Made by a program: the position numbers and the translations under genes. A stretch of DNA of 64,000 nucleotides, taken from Hyunsoonleella ulvae. GTDB taxonomy: Bacteria > Bacteroidota > Bacteroidia > Flavobacteriales > Flavobacteriaceae. The notes beneath the pieces were generated by a model that had not been told where the DNA came from, made no database searches, and saw only the letters and a list, made by a program, of their open reading frames with translations. Positions within the stretch are counted from its first letter, which is position 1, and each line of letters starts with the position of its first letter. This document shows, in pieces, positions 1-8,350 of the stretch. Location of the stretch: contig NZ_JAEPJQ010000002.1 of assembly GCF_016827605.1 (NCBI RefSeq), positions 310,001-374,000 on the forward strand. Reading direction: 5' to 3'.

Positions 1-216
1 TATATATTGAATTGGTTTCTCAGTTTTTAACAGTTCTAGAGCTTCCAAAATTAAAGATTCGTGTTGTATTTTTTTATTTGGATGCATGGCCAAATCAATC
101 CGCTTTAATCCATAAAATTTTTCAGTAAGGAGATAAAAAAACGTATTTATTTCCTCTCTTGGATAAAACTGCCCCAAAGCTTTATGAAACGTATTTCTGA
201 TATCTTTTAATTTCAT
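1..216 (-). CDS. prmC: PrmC/HemK release factor glutamine methyltransferase, N-terminal part
   Basis: This is the first ~72 codons of a gene that runs off the left edge. PrmC methylates the Gln of the GGQ motif in peptide-chain release factors, using S-adenosylmethionine. The visible residues (start MKLKDIRNTF, then a helical segment with NTFFYLLTE and ALHP-like text) resemble the N-terminal helical substrate-binding domain of flavobacterial PrmC; the catalytic NPPY domain lies outside the window. The ATG at 214-216 overlaps the stop of the upstream acetyltransferase as ATGA, so the two are probably translationally coupled. The assignment rests only on the N-terminal domain, which is the less conserved half. 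Confidence 0.72.
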   Translation of the reverse strand, partial: MKLKDIRNTFHKALGQFYPREEINTFFYLLTEKFYGLKRIDLAMHPNKKIQHESLILEALELLKTEKPIQYI

Positions 217-704
217 AAATCCATTATCATCCATATACCACAAGAGGAATGCCCTGTATTGCCCAAGGCACTTTGTAAATGCTTAAACCCAAAGCTCTCA
301 TATAGATGTATAGCAGCTTTTAGTTGTGGCGCAGACTCCAAATAGCATTGTTTATAACCTAAATCTTGTGCTGCTTTTATACAGGTTTTAAACATCAATT
401 TACCAAAACCTTTGCCACGAACTTTAGGGGAAAAATACATTTTCTGAATCTCACAAATCGTATCTTCAAAATCCTTTAGAGGTTTGACGCCTGCCCCACC
501 TAAAATTTCTCCATTTTTTTCTACAACAAAATATACATCATCATCATTTTGATAGGATTGAAACATTTGTTTAGTTTCTGGATCTTCGTAAGCAGTACCA
601 GTGAGAGGAATATTAAACTCATAAAAACAGTTTCTAATTACTGCCTCTAATTGAGCATCATCTTGCGGCTGTATTTCTCGAATAACTATAGTATCTTTAC
701 CCAC
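213..704 (-). CDS. GNAT family N-acetyltransferase
   Basis: This is a single-domain GNAT acetyltransferase of ~163 residues that moves an acetyl group from acetyl-CoA to an unknown amine. The acetyl-CoA-binding loop is visible as VRGKGFGKLM (Q/R-x-x-G-x-G/A pattern), preceded by a strand with EIQKMYFSP and followed by LYESFGF, the usual C-terminal GNAT signature. The open frame extends to an ATG at 785, but that would overlap the start of the divergent lipoprotein gene at 758. I therefore prefer the GTG at 702-704, just before the VIREI strand that normally opens this fold. Its stop overlaps the prmC start. The substrate cannot be read from sequence. Confidence 0.8.
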   Translation of the reverse strand: MGKDTIVIREIQPQDDAQLEAVIRNCFYEFNIPLTGTAYEDPETKQMFQSYQNDDDVYFVVEKNGEILGGAGVKPLKDFEDTICEIQKMYFSPKVRGKGFGKLMFKTCIKAAQDLGYKQCYLESAPQLKAAIHLYESFGFKHLQSALGNTGHSSCGIWMIMDL

Positions 705-757
705 TTTAATCGATTCTTTTTTTAAAAGTGAAGATACAGGAATTCTTAAAATAGAAT

Positions 758-1213
758 ATGAAACGTTTTTTATTATTATTAACAATACTGTGTACTTTTT
801 TTAACTGTAAAGTAAATGAGAGACCTCTTTTTATAAATGTTGAAAACATTAAAGTAGAGGAATCCACTTCTAAGCACATTACACTATCAGCTGATGCTTT
901 ATTTATGAACCCCAATGATATTGGAGGCGAATTAAAAACCGATGAAATCAAAATATTTGTAAATAACAATGAAGTAGGTCAAGTATCCACCAAAAGTTTC
1001 AAGGTGCCTTCGAAAAAAGAATTTAGCATTCCTCTAAAGGCTACTGTTCCCATTGATAGCCTTATAAGCGGAAAAAATATAGGTGGGCTTATTGGAAGTT
1101 TATTTAGCCAAAACATAAAAGTACAGTACAAAGGAGCTATTATTTATAAAGCTTTGGGCTTCTCTTTTAATTATGATGTAGATGAAACCGAAGAAATAAA
1201 AATTAAGATATAA
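758..1213 (+). CDS. LEA14-like lipoprotein
   Basis: This is a small lipoprotein of 151 residues. The signal peptide (MKRFLLLLTILCTF) ends in a lipobox-like FFNC, putting the lipidated cysteine near residue 17. The rest is a single beta-sandwich-like domain with NPNDIGGELKTDEIKIFVN and a K-V-P-x-K-K-E-F-S-I-P-L segment, the pattern of water-stress/LEA14 domains (LEA type 2), which are found in flavobacterial envelope proteins without a defined role. It lies two bases before ribD and probably shares its transcript. The molecular role is unknown. Confidence 0.7.
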   Translation: MKRFLLLLTILCTFFNCKVNERPLFINVENIKVEESTSKHITLSADALFMNPNDIGGELKTDEIKIFVNNNEVGQVSTKSFKVPSKKEFSIPLKATVPIDSLISGKNIGGLIGSLFSQNIKVQYKGAIIYKALGFSFNYDVDETEEIKIKI

Positions 1214-1215
1214 CC

Positions 1216-2220
1216 GTGAGCGTTCATGAAACCTACATAAAACGCTGTTTACAAATTGCAAAAAACGGGTTAGGCATTACCAGACCAAACCCTATGGTAG
1301 GCTGCGTAATTGTGGTAAATAACAAAATTATAAGTGAAGGATTTACCAGTGCCTATGGAGGTAACCATGCAGAAGTAAATGCCATTAACGCCGTGCAAGA
1401 CACTTCTCTTTTAAAAAAAGCAACACTGTACGTTACTTTAGAACCCTGCTCTCATTATGGAAAAACACCACCTTGTAGCGACTTAATAATTAAACATAAA
1501 ATCCCAAATGTTGTTATTGGCTGTATTGATGATAACGAACAAGTAGCTGGGAGAGGCGTAAAAAGGCTTAAAGATGCCGGCACCAATGTTATAGTTGGTG
1601 TTTTAGAGTATGAGTGTAAGCAACTTCATAAACGTTTTTTTACTTTTCACAATAAAAAACGCCCCTACATTATACTAAAATGGGCTGAAACCCAAGATGG
1701 GTTTATTGCTCCCAAATCTAAAACAAAACAAGCTCCTGTATGGATAACAAATAAACACTCAAGACAATTGGTACACAAATGGCGTGTTGAAGAACAAGCC
1801 ATTTTGGTTGGCACAAATACGGTTTTAGAAGACAACCCTAGTTTAACCGTTAGAGATTGGACTGGTAAAAACCCTATTAGAGTTGTCATTGATAAAAACA
1901 ACAAACTACAAAAGGGTTTAGATGTTTTTAATGCAGAAGCCAACACTATAATTATTGATAAAAATACTATTGACTTTACAGTACCTATAGGTAAACAAAT
2001 CTGTACTACTCTATTTGCAAATAATATTAACTCCGTAATCATTGAGGGCGGAGCACAAACCTTACAAACCTTTATTGACGAAAACCTTTGGGATGAAGCA
2101 CGAATTTTTAAAGGCAACTCCAATTTTGGAGACGGAATTAAAGCACCAAAACTCTCTGGTAAGTTAATATCACAAAGTAAAATCCTAAACGATACCCTTA
2201 ATATCTATAGCAATGATTGA
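1216..2220 (+). CDS. ribD: Bifunctional riboflavin biosynthesis deaminase/reductase RibD
   Basis: RibD carries out two consecutive steps of riboflavin synthesis: deamination of the pyrimidinone formed from GTP by RibA, then NADPH-dependent reduction of the ribosyl side chain. The N-terminal deaminase domain (about 1-145) has the zinc ligands and catalytic residue H51-A-E53 and the PC78-S-x6-PPC87 motif. The C-terminal reductase domain has TQDGFIA and VIIEGGAQTLQ. The length of 334 residues is normal. Translation starts at a GTG two bases after the lipoprotein stop. The gene overlaps the next one by 8 bp, so 758-3436 looks like one operon. Confidence 0.95.
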   Translation: MSVHETYIKRCLQIAKNGLGITRPNPMVGCVIVVNNKIISEGFTSAYGGNHAEVNAINAVQDTSLLKKATLYVTLEPCSHYGKTPPCSDLIIKHKIPNVVIGCIDDNEQVAGRGVKRLKDAGTNVIVGVLEYECKQLHKRFFTFHNKKRPYIILKWAETQDGFIAPKSKTKQAPVWITNKHSRQLVHKWRVEEQAILVGTNTVLEDNPSLTVRDWTGKNPIRVVIDKNNKLQKGLDVFNAEANTIIIDKNTIDFTVPIGKQICTTLFANNINSVIIEGGAQTLQTFIDENLWDEARIFKGNSNFGDGIKAPKLSGKLISQSKILNDTLNIYSND

Positions 2221-2824
2221 TACCATTATATTTGATTTTGGAAATGTATTTATCAATTTAGATATTGAAAACGGATACAAACAATCACTACAGCAACTTA
2301 AAATTAATACTTTACCCCAAGACATTATTACCATTAATAATGCTTATGAAACTGGTAAGGTTTCTACTGAAACATTTGTTAGTTTTTATGCTAAAAAGTT
2401 CCCCCATTTATCCAAAAAACAATTAATCGATTTATGGAATATCATTTTAAAAGATTTCCCCAAGCAACGTTTAGATTTTTTAAAGGCTTTAAAAGCAGAA
2501 CACAAATACAATCTTATTTTATTGAGTAATACAAACGAACTACATATAAATTGGATTAAAGAACACGTAGCATTTTATGATGAATTTAAAAACTGCTTTG
2601 ACGCATTTTATTTATCCTATGAAATACATTTAAGAAAACCAAACACTGATATTTTTGAATTTGTATTGAACAATCACCAACTAAAACCAGAACAGTGTCT
2701 CTTTATCGATGATAATGCAGATAATATTTCTACCGCTAAAGTGTTGGGTATTAAAACGTGGCACATCACACCCTACAAAGAAGATGTTACGGATTTATTG
2801 TTAAAGCAAAAGCATCTTTTTTAA
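2213..2824 (+). CDS. HAD-superfamily hydrolase, YihX-like
   Basis: This is a 203-residue HAD hydrolase, probably a small-metabolite phosphatase. Motif I reads FD8FGNVF, so the nucleophile Asp8 is present. The second Asp of the usual DxD is Gly, as in the YihX (alpha-glucose-1-phosphate phosphatase) group whose motif is FDLGNV. Motif II (LLSNTNE), the motif III lysine region (LRKPNTDIF) and motif IV (LFIDDNADN) are all visible. The 8 bp overlap with ribD suggests coupling. In a riboflavin operon it might supply the phosphatase that acts between RibD and RibH, but that is inference; substrates of this family are poorly predictable. Confidence 0.85.
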   Translation: MIDTIIFDFGNVFINLDIENGYKQSLQQLKINTLPQDIITINNAYETGKVSTETFVSFYAKKFPHLSKKQLIDLWNIILKDFPKQRLDFLKALKAEHKYNLILLSNTNELHINWIKEHVAFYDEFKNCFDAFYLSYEIHLRKPNTDIFEFVLNNHQLKPEQCLFIDDNADNISTAKVLGIKTWHITPYKEDVTDLLLKQKHLF

Positions 2825-2827
2825 ATT

Positions 2828-3436
2828 TTGGAGGCTAAAGACACTTATAAAACAATTGTTTCTACTACTGATAGCATTCTTTATAAAGAAAGGAACAGTA
2901 AATTCTACGGATTGGCATTTCCTGTAAAAAATGAAGATGATATAAAACAACACTTAGAAGCTACAAAAAACCAATACCATTCTGCCAGACACTGGTGCTA
3001 TGCCTATCAAATAGGAACAGAACAAATGGTTTTTAGAGTAAATGACGATGGCGAACCCAGCAATTCTGCAGGAATGCCTATTTACGGACAGATACAATCC
3101 TTTGGAATTACTAATGTATTAATAATAGTGGTGAGATATTTTGGAGGCATAAAATTAGGCGTTGGAGGTTTGATACAGGCTTACAAAACAGCCGCGCAAT
3201 TAACTTTAGAATCTGCAGAAATCATTGAAAAGACCATAGATACCGAGTTTGTAATTACTTTTGAATACAAGGATATGAACAAAGTAATGCGAATTATTAA
3301 AGAAAGACAACTTAAAATCATTCATCAACAATTAGAACTAAGTTGTGCCATTACCATCTCTGTTAGAAAAAGCTTAGTTAAGGATATTTTTAAAATATTT
3401 AATGCCACGTATGGCGTTACTATTAAAACCCCTTAA
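2828..3436 (+). CDS. yigZ: YigZ/IMPACT family protein
   Basis: This is a two-domain protein of 202 residues. The N-terminal UPF0029/IMPACT domain carries the hallmark DDGEPSNSAGMPI and VVRYFGGIKLGVGGLIQAY segments; the C-terminal part is the small DUF1949-like ferredoxin-fold domain. The family is conserved from bacteria to man; E. coli YigZ is poorly understood and eukaryotic IMPACT modulates translational control. It starts at a TTG three bases after the HAD gene, as no suitable ATG exists upstream. Its 3' end overlaps by 4 bp the converging thioesterase gene. Confidence 0.9.
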   Translation: MEAKDTYKTIVSTTDSILYKERNSKFYGLAFPVKNEDDIKQHLEATKNQYHSARHWCYAYQIGTEQMVFRVNDDGEPSNSAGMPIYGQIQSFGITNVLIIVVRYFGGIKLGVGGLIQAYKTAAQLTLESAEIIEKTIDTEFVITFEYKDMNKVMRIIKERQLKIIHQQLELSCAITISVRKSLVKDIFKIFNATYGVTIKTP

Positions 3437-3828
3437 TCTATTAAATCCAAAATATATTTTGGAGCACGCACTGGCCTGTTAGTTTTCATATCGATAAAGA
3501 CCAATGTTGTACTTGCAGTAGTTAAAATTTCTCCAGCTTCATTTGTGATTTCGTACTCAAATTCAATCTTTGCAGTTGGCTTCTTTTTAAGTTGAGTTTT
3601 CACATTAATTAGGTCGTCGTAACCTGCTGATTTTTTATAATTTATATTAAGGGAAACTACTGGCAACATTATACCGTCTTCTTCCATTTTTTTGTATGAA
3701 ACTCCTAGTTTACGTAACCATTCAATTCTCCCCATTTCTAGGTATAACGCATAATTGCCATGATATACCACACCCATTTGGTCTGTTTCACCATACCTCA
3801 CTCTAATTTGTATTTCATCGAATTTCAT
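3433..3828 (-). CDS. YbgC-type acyl-CoA thioesterase (hotdog fold)
   Basis: This is a single hotdog-fold domain of 131 residues. The 4-hydroxybenzoyl-CoA thioesterase/YbgC signature is clear: R-Y-G-E-T-D16-Q-M-G-V-V-Y-H23-G-N-Y, where Asp16 is the catalytic acid of the family. It hydrolyses short or medium acyl-CoA esters in the cytoplasm; the exact substrate is unknown. It is divergent from dnaA, and I recall a thioesterase beside dnaA in other flavobacteria. Its stop overlaps the stop of yigZ by 4 bp. Confidence 0.9.
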   Translation of the reverse strand: MKFDEIQIRVRYGETDQMGVVYHGNYALYLEMGRIEWLRKLGVSYKKMEEDGIMLPVVSLNINYKKSAGYDDLINVKTQLKKKPTAKIEFEYEITNEAGEILTTASTTLVFIDMKTNRPVRAPKYILDLID

Positions 3829-3960
3829 GACTTTATATCAATATTTTTTTGTAGTTTCGGCTGGAGCTTAAACATGAGGAAAAAATTCTGAAAATTCAAC
3901 ACTATTTGATTTTTTTTTTTAGAATTTTGTTCACATATTTGCCATGTAACAAAAGGGGGA

Positions 3961-3985
3961 TTAAAGAAGTATTCTTCTTCTTTAA
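3961..3985 (+). promoter_or_regulatory. Inverted repeat in the dnaA leader
   Basis: A perfect 9-bp inverted repeat (TTAAAGAAG at 3961-3969, CTTCTTTAA at 3977-3985) with a 7-base loop ends 33 bases before the dnaA start codon. It could be a hairpin in the 5' leader or an operator. The 190-bp gap between the thioesterase and dnaA holds no other feature I can name, and I see no cluster of DnaA boxes in it. Confidence 0.45.
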
Positions 3986-4018
3986 AAATACTAACTAAAA
4001 CCAAAATATTTTAACTAA

Positions 4019-5446
4019 ATGAGTACAACTGCGCAATCGGTTTGGAATAACTGTCTTAGTTTTATAAAGGATAATATCCAACCGCAAGCCTACAAAACAT
4101 GGTTTGAACCCATTGTAGCAGTAAAGCTTCAAGAAAACGCTTTAAGTATTCAAGTTCCAAGTAAATTCTTTTATGAATGGCTGGAAGAACATTATGTTAA
4201 AATCTTAAAAGTAGCTCTAACAAAAGAGCTAGGGGAAACTGCCAAATTAGTCTATATCATCAAGATGGAAAATACTTATGGTAATAGGCAGCCTTTTACT
4301 GAAAAAATACCAAGTTCTAATAGAACACCAGTAAAATCACAAGAAGTAGACATTCCTCTTAATAACAAAAGTCCTGAATTAAAAAATCCATTCGTTATTC
4401 CTGGGATAAGAAATGTGAAAATTGAGTCACAATTAAATCCCAATTATAGTTTTGAGAATTTTTTAGAAGGAGATTCTAATAGGCTAGCAAGAAGTGCAGG
4501 ATTAGCTGTAGCAGCCAAACCTGGTGGTACATCTTTTAATCCATTACTTATTTTTGGTGGTGTTGGCTTGGGGAAAACACATTTAGCTCATGCTATTGGG
4601 GTTGACATTAAGGATAAATATCCAGAAAAAACTGTACTTTATATTTCTGCCGAAAAGTTTACCCAACAATATATAGATTCCGTTAAAAAGAACAATCGCA
4701 ACGATTTTATTCATTTTTACCAAATCATTGATGTATTAATTATTGATGATGTGCAGTTCCTTTCTGGAAAGTCTGGAACACAAGATGTATTCTTCCATAT
4801 TTTTAATCATTTACATCAAAATGGGAAGCAAGTCATACTTACCAGTGACAAGGCTCCTGTAGATATGCAAGATATCGAGCAACGCTTACTGTCACGCTTT
4901 AAGTGGGGACTTTCTGCTGAATTGCAGCATCCAGATTTCGAAACACGCGTATCCATTTTAAAGAACAAATTATATCGTGATGGGGTTGAAATGCCTGATG
5001 AGATTATAGATTATGTTGCAAAAAACATTAAGACTAATGTTCGTGAGCTAGAAGGTGCTATTATTTCATTAATCGCACAATCTTCTTTCAATAGAAAAGA
5101 AATTACTTTAGAACTGGCTAAACAAATAGTTGAAAAATTTGTAAAGAATACAAAACGCGAAGTGTCTATAGATTATATTCAAAAAGTTGTATCTGACTAT
5201 TTCCAAATGGATGTAGATACACTTCAGTCTAAAACCCGAAAGCGCCACATTGTACAAGCTAGACAATTAGCGATGTTCTTTGCCAAAAAAATGACCAAAG
5301 CCTCGTTAGCCAGTATTGGTTCCCAAATAGGAAAACGCGACCACGCTACGGTACTTCACGCTTGTAAAACAGTAGACAACCTATCCTCTACCGATAAGCA
5401 GTTTAGGAAATACGTAGAAGATATTGCAAAAAAACTCTCTGTTTAA
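4019..5446 (+). CDS. dnaA: Chromosomal replication initiator DnaA
   Basis: DnaA is the AAA+ ATPase that binds DnaA boxes, opens oriC and loads the helicase. All domains are present in 475 residues: N-terminal oligomerisation domain (about 1-85, VWNNCLSFIKDNIQPQAYKTW-like), variable linker, AAA+ core with Walker A GGVGLGKTH (about 180-188) and Walker B VLIIDDVQF (about 240), sensor and arginine-finger region (RLLSRFKWG), and the C-terminal DNA-binding domain with the signature KRDHATVLHA near residue 440. It is followed 11 bases later by a low-molecular-weight phosphatase gene. No replication origin is visible beside it in this window. Confidence 0.98.
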   Translation: MSTTAQSVWNNCLSFIKDNIQPQAYKTWFEPIVAVKLQENALSIQVPSKFFYEWLEEHYVKILKVALTKELGETAKLVYIIKMENTYGNRQPFTEKIPSSNRTPVKSQEVDIPLNNKSPELKNPFVIPGIRNVKIESQLNPNYSFENFLEGDSNRLARSAGLAVAAKPGGTSFNPLLIFGGVGLGKTHLAHAIGVDIKDKYPEKTVLYISAEKFTQQYIDSVKKNNRNDFIHFYQIIDVLIIDDVQFLSGKSGTQDVFFHIFNHLHQNGKQVILTSDKAPVDMQDIEQRLLSRFKWGLSAELQHPDFETRVSILKNKLYRDGVEMPDEIIDYVAKNIKTNVRELEGAIISLIAQSSFNRKEITLELAKQIVEKFVKNTKREVSIDYIQKVVSDYFQMDVDTLQSKTRKRHIVQARQLAMFFAKKMTKASLASIGSQIGKRDHATVLHACKTVDNLSSTDKQFRKYVEDIAKKLSV

Positions 5447-5457
5447 ATTTTACTAAA

Positions 5458-5916
5458 ATGACTAAAATTCTGATGGTATGCTTGGGCAATATTTGTCGCT
5501 CGCCATTAGCTGAAGGTATTTTAAAATCTAAGCTACCTGATACTGATGAATTTATCATCGATTCTGCCGGAACAGCAGCTTATCATTTAGGCAGCAAGCC
5601 AGATTTACGCTCAATCTCTATCGCTAAAAAGCACGGTATTGATATTACCCACCTAAGGGGAAGACAATTTGTGAAAAAGGATTTCGAAGATTTTGATTTG
5701 ATTTACGCAATGGACGAGTCAAATTACAATCATATTTTATCCATGGCTAAAGACGAGAATCATACATCTAAAGTAAAACTTATTCTTAACGAAATAGCAC
5801 CAAACGAAAATTTAAGTGTTCCAGATCCTTACTATGGTGGGGAACAAGGCTTTAAGAATGTATACGAAATGCTAGATAAAGCTTGTGATGTTATTGTCGC
5901 TAGATTAACAGCGTAA
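5458..5916 (+). CDS. Low-molecular-weight protein tyrosine phosphatase
   Basis: This is a cytoplasmic phosphatase of 152 residues. The P-loop near the N-terminus reads V-C8-L-G-N-I-C-R14-S, with nucleophile Cys8 and phosphate-binding Arg14, and the general acid lies in the late DPYYGG motif near residue 122. Family members remove phosphate from tyrosine (rarely arginine) on proteins such as the Wzc-type kinases of polysaccharide export. Here it follows dnaA by 11 bp and precedes an RsmI-like methyltransferase, a housekeeping context rather than a capsule locus. Confidence 0.92.
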   Translation: MTKILMVCLGNICRSPLAEGILKSKLPDTDEFIIDSAGTAAYHLGSKPDLRSISIAKKHGIDITHLRGRQFVKKDFEDFDLIYAMDESNYNHILSMAKDENHTSKVKLILNEIAPNENLSVPDPYYGGEQGFKNVYEMLDKACDVIVARLTA

Positions 5917-5938
5917 ATAACTCCTTAATAGAATTGAA

Positions 5939-6655
5939 ATGCAAACTACCAAAGGCAAATTATTTCTCATTCCTACTACATTAGGAGACACACCTCCTCT
6001 TGAGGTGCTACCCATTTCAATAAAGAAAACCATTGAGGATGTTTCTATTTTTATAGTTGAGAATGAAAAAACCGCACGTCGGTTCATCAAAAAAATTAGT
6101 CCGAAGAAATCACAGCCCTCTTTAGAAATATTTTTATTAAACAAGTTTACACAACCTATTGAGTTACCTGAGTTTTTAGAACCCTGCTTAAAAGGAAAAA
6201 ACGTTGGTCTCTTATCAGAGGCTGGTTGCCCTGGAGTAGCTGATCCTGGTGCTGATGTTGTAAAACTTGCTCATGAAAAAGATATTCAAGTTGTGCCATT
6301 GGTAGGCCCATCCTCCATTTTGTTAGCTGTTATGGGCTCTGGCTTAAACGGGCAAAGTTTTACATTTAATGGGTACCTAACAATTGATAAAAATGAACGC
6401 AAAAAGGAAATAAAATACTTAGAGCGCTTATCTTTTGATAAAAATCAATCACAAATTTTTATTGAAACACCTTATAGAAACAATAAGTTACTTGATGACA
6501 TCTGCGCAACAGTATCTGGAGACACAAATGTATGTGTTGCTTGCGATATTACACTACCCAGCGAATACATAAAAACTTTACCCGCCAAAGTTTGGAGCAA
6601 AAAAAAAGTAGACCTTCATAAAAGGCCTACTATTTTTATTATTCATAAAAGCTAA
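5939..6655 (+). CDS. RsmI-like SAM-dependent methyltransferase
   Basis: This is a 238-residue member of the tetrapyrrole-methylase fold related to RsmI (16S rRNA C1402 2'-O-methyltransferase). The diagnostic loop LLSEAGCPGVADPG and the following VPLVGPSSILLAVMGSG are conserved, as is an N-terminal LFLIPTTLGD segment. It is shorter than classic RsmI and matches the separate 'SAM-dependent methyltransferase' group that Bacteroidota carry in addition to RsmI; the substrate is therefore uncertain. It sits 22 bp after the phosphatase gene on the same strand. Confidence 0.85.
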   Translation: MQTTKGKLFLIPTTLGDTPPLEVLPISIKKTIEDVSIFIVENEKTARRFIKKISPKKSQPSLEIFLLNKFTQPIELPEFLEPCLKGKNVGLLSEAGCPGVADPGADVVKLAHEKDIQVVPLVGPSSILLAVMGSGLNGQSFTFNGYLTIDKNERKKEIKYLERLSFDKNQSQIFIETPYRNNKLLDDICATVSGDTNVCVACDITLPSEYIKTLPAKVWSKKKVDLHKRPTIFIIHKS

Positions 6656-6661
6656 ACCCAT

Positions 6662-7327
6662 CTATATGGAATTTACTTTGGCTTTTTTATTTGCTTTCAA
6701 GAAAGACGTATCGTAACCAGAGAACCTTTTCATATAATAGGCTACCGTGGTGCCATAACCATCAGCAAAATTATCTAAACCGTAACTTCTTAAATATTTT
6801 TTTACGCTTCCAGCTCCTGCAAGATGTGCTGCTGCTAAGATGCCCGATTCTGTAACCAGGATACCATTTATTCGTTTTCCAACAAAATTATTAATATCCC
6901 TTCTAAGAATCCACTTGTTTCTCTGAGCATTTGCTATAAAAGCTTTTTCTTGCAATTTAGGAGTGTTTAAAAACTTATTGATATCCCTTACTCCTATAAG
7001 CCTGAGGGTTTCCTTACCAAACTGATACTTCCCCAAGTACCCATAGGTATTAATTGTAGCGTAATTACCTCCAGATTCCTTAAAAGCTAAAGCTTCTTTA
7101 AAACCAACGAACGATTTACCAAGATATGGCGAAAACGATTCGTATCCATCATTTGACGTCTTAGCATTATCCCTAATGCTTACGTCTGGCTTAACGGTAT
7201 AATTTAACACTAAGCCTTCGGTTGAATACCTACTAAAATCTACCGCTTTACTACTTGAAAACGATATGTGTAACAGTATACATATTGTAAGTGCTATTAC
7301 TAGGTAACTTGCAATATTTTTTACCAT
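6662..7327 (-). CDS. Lysozyme-like/transglycosylase-fold secreted protein
   Basis: This is a 221-residue protein with an N-terminal membrane/signal segment (about 5-28). The central region contains A-F-K-E-S-G-G-N-Y followed by GYLGKYQFG, the arrangement in lysozyme-like lytic transglycosylases where the Glu before SGG is the catalytic acid and the G-x-x-x-Y/F-Q strand lines the sugar cleft. It probably cleaves peptidoglycan glycan strands in the periplasm. It is convergent with the RsmI-like gene, ending 7 bp from it. No LysM or other binding module is visible. Confidence 0.65.
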   Translation of the reverse strand: MVKNIASYLVIALTICILLHISFSSSKAVDFSRYSTEGLVLNYTVKPDVSIRDNAKTSNDGYESFSPYLGKSFVGFKEALAFKESGGNYATINTYGYLGKYQFGKETLRLIGVRDINKFLNTPKLQEKAFIANAQRNKWILRRDINNFVGKRINGILVTESGILAAAHLAGAGSVKKYLRSYGLDNFADGYGTTVAYYMKRFSGYDTSFLKANKKAKVNSI

Positions 7328-7438
7328 AATATTTAAATTTCTTCAGCAAAATTACTAGGTAAAACTGCTTGAAAATTTGAGCGTGCAAAATTACACTTTA
7401 TTTTAATAATATCAAAATAACTCGTTTAAGTGCAATTT

Positions 7439-8347
7439 TTAATAATGCAATAGATGAAATACAGCCCCTTTTTTATTGAATTCTAAGGTAGGAAATGGTA
7501 TTTTTATCATATTAAAAATGTTAAAAATTGACTTTAACAGCGCTGATTTCGTTCTTAGGTTTGATAAATTTACATCTAAACTCAAATAAAACTGCCTAAA
7601 TCTTGGAATAGTTGTTAACATTTGATTGTCAGCAACTCTTGTACCTGTAAGCATCCCTTCGCCTCCATAGCCTAGAGTCACATTTAACCATTTTGGAATT
7701 TTACTGCCTTTAAAAAAAGAATACAAATTAAAACTTAGCCAATACGTTTGTCCGTTATAGTCTTTTAAAACTTGTTCCGAGAAAGAATTTCCAAGTTTTT
7801 CAGGGTTTAAATCTGCATATCTTGAGGGCCTAAATCCAAATTTAACGTTAATGCGCTGTTCATTCCACAATAATTCTTGCGAAATATATAAGCCAGTTCC
7901 TAATGCATTAGCACCAACATCTCCCCAAGAAAAGCCCCATTCTTTAGAATAACCATCTAGTATTTCTACTGCTGTTAAAAACCCAAAACCTAAAGTAGCT
8001 CCATATAGTAATTGATCTTGTTTTCTAACCCCGCTCCAATTTAAAAGGTTTGCTCCCAGTTTTCCCATTTGGTAAGATGTAAACACATGACCAAATTTAT
8101 CCATCTGCAACCATTGGCTATTATCGTTTATGGTATGGAATTTAGAACGCTCAAAATCTGCATACCAGACATTATTTAACGCTACCAAAGTTATTCCGCT
8201 TAGCGTTACTTCTGATAGTACTACAGCATTTCTTCGGCTCTTATTTAAGGTGTCACTGGGTTTTAAAAATTGCTCTAAACGAGATTGGGATGTTACGGTG
8301 CTAGTGAAGCACAAAAAAAGAATAACACTACACCTATATAACCACAT
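7439..8347 (-). CDS. DUF2279 family envelope protein
   Basis: This is a 302-residue protein with a signal peptide (first ~20 residues). It has the WLQMDKFGHVFTSYQMG segment and a second part with SWGDVGANALGTG, characteristic of DUF2279 (YfiM-like) proteins of Bacteroidota, predicted to be outer-membrane or periplasmic and of unknown function. It lies 3 bp downstream of mltG on the same strand and so is likely co-transcribed with cell-wall genes. No catalytic motif can be assigned. Confidence 0.75.
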   Translation of the reverse strand: MWLYRCSVILFLCFTSTVTSQSRLEQFLKPSDTLNKSRRNAVVLSEVTLSGITLVALNNVWYADFERSKFHTINDNSQWLQMDKFGHVFTSYQMGKLGANLLNWSGVRKQDQLLYGATLGFGFLTAVEILDGYSKEWGFSWGDVGANALGTGLYISQELLWNEQRINVKFGFRPSRYADLNPEKLGNSFSEQVLKDYNGQTYWLSFNLYSFFKGSKIPKWLNVTLGYGGEGMLTGTRVADNQMLTTIPRFRQFYLSLDVNLSNLRTKSALLKSIFNIFNMIKIPFPTLEFNKKGAVFHLLHY

Positions 8348-8350
8348 GCT

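Noticed and set aside
3829-4018. A replication origin upstream of dnaA
   Set aside because: No run of DnaA boxes or AT-rich 13-mer array is visible; only the single leader hairpin stands out.
6606-6638. A hairpin with a T run resembling a terminator at the end of the RsmI-like gene
   Set aside because: It lies inside the coding sequence and has mismatched inner pairs, so I could not separate it from chance.
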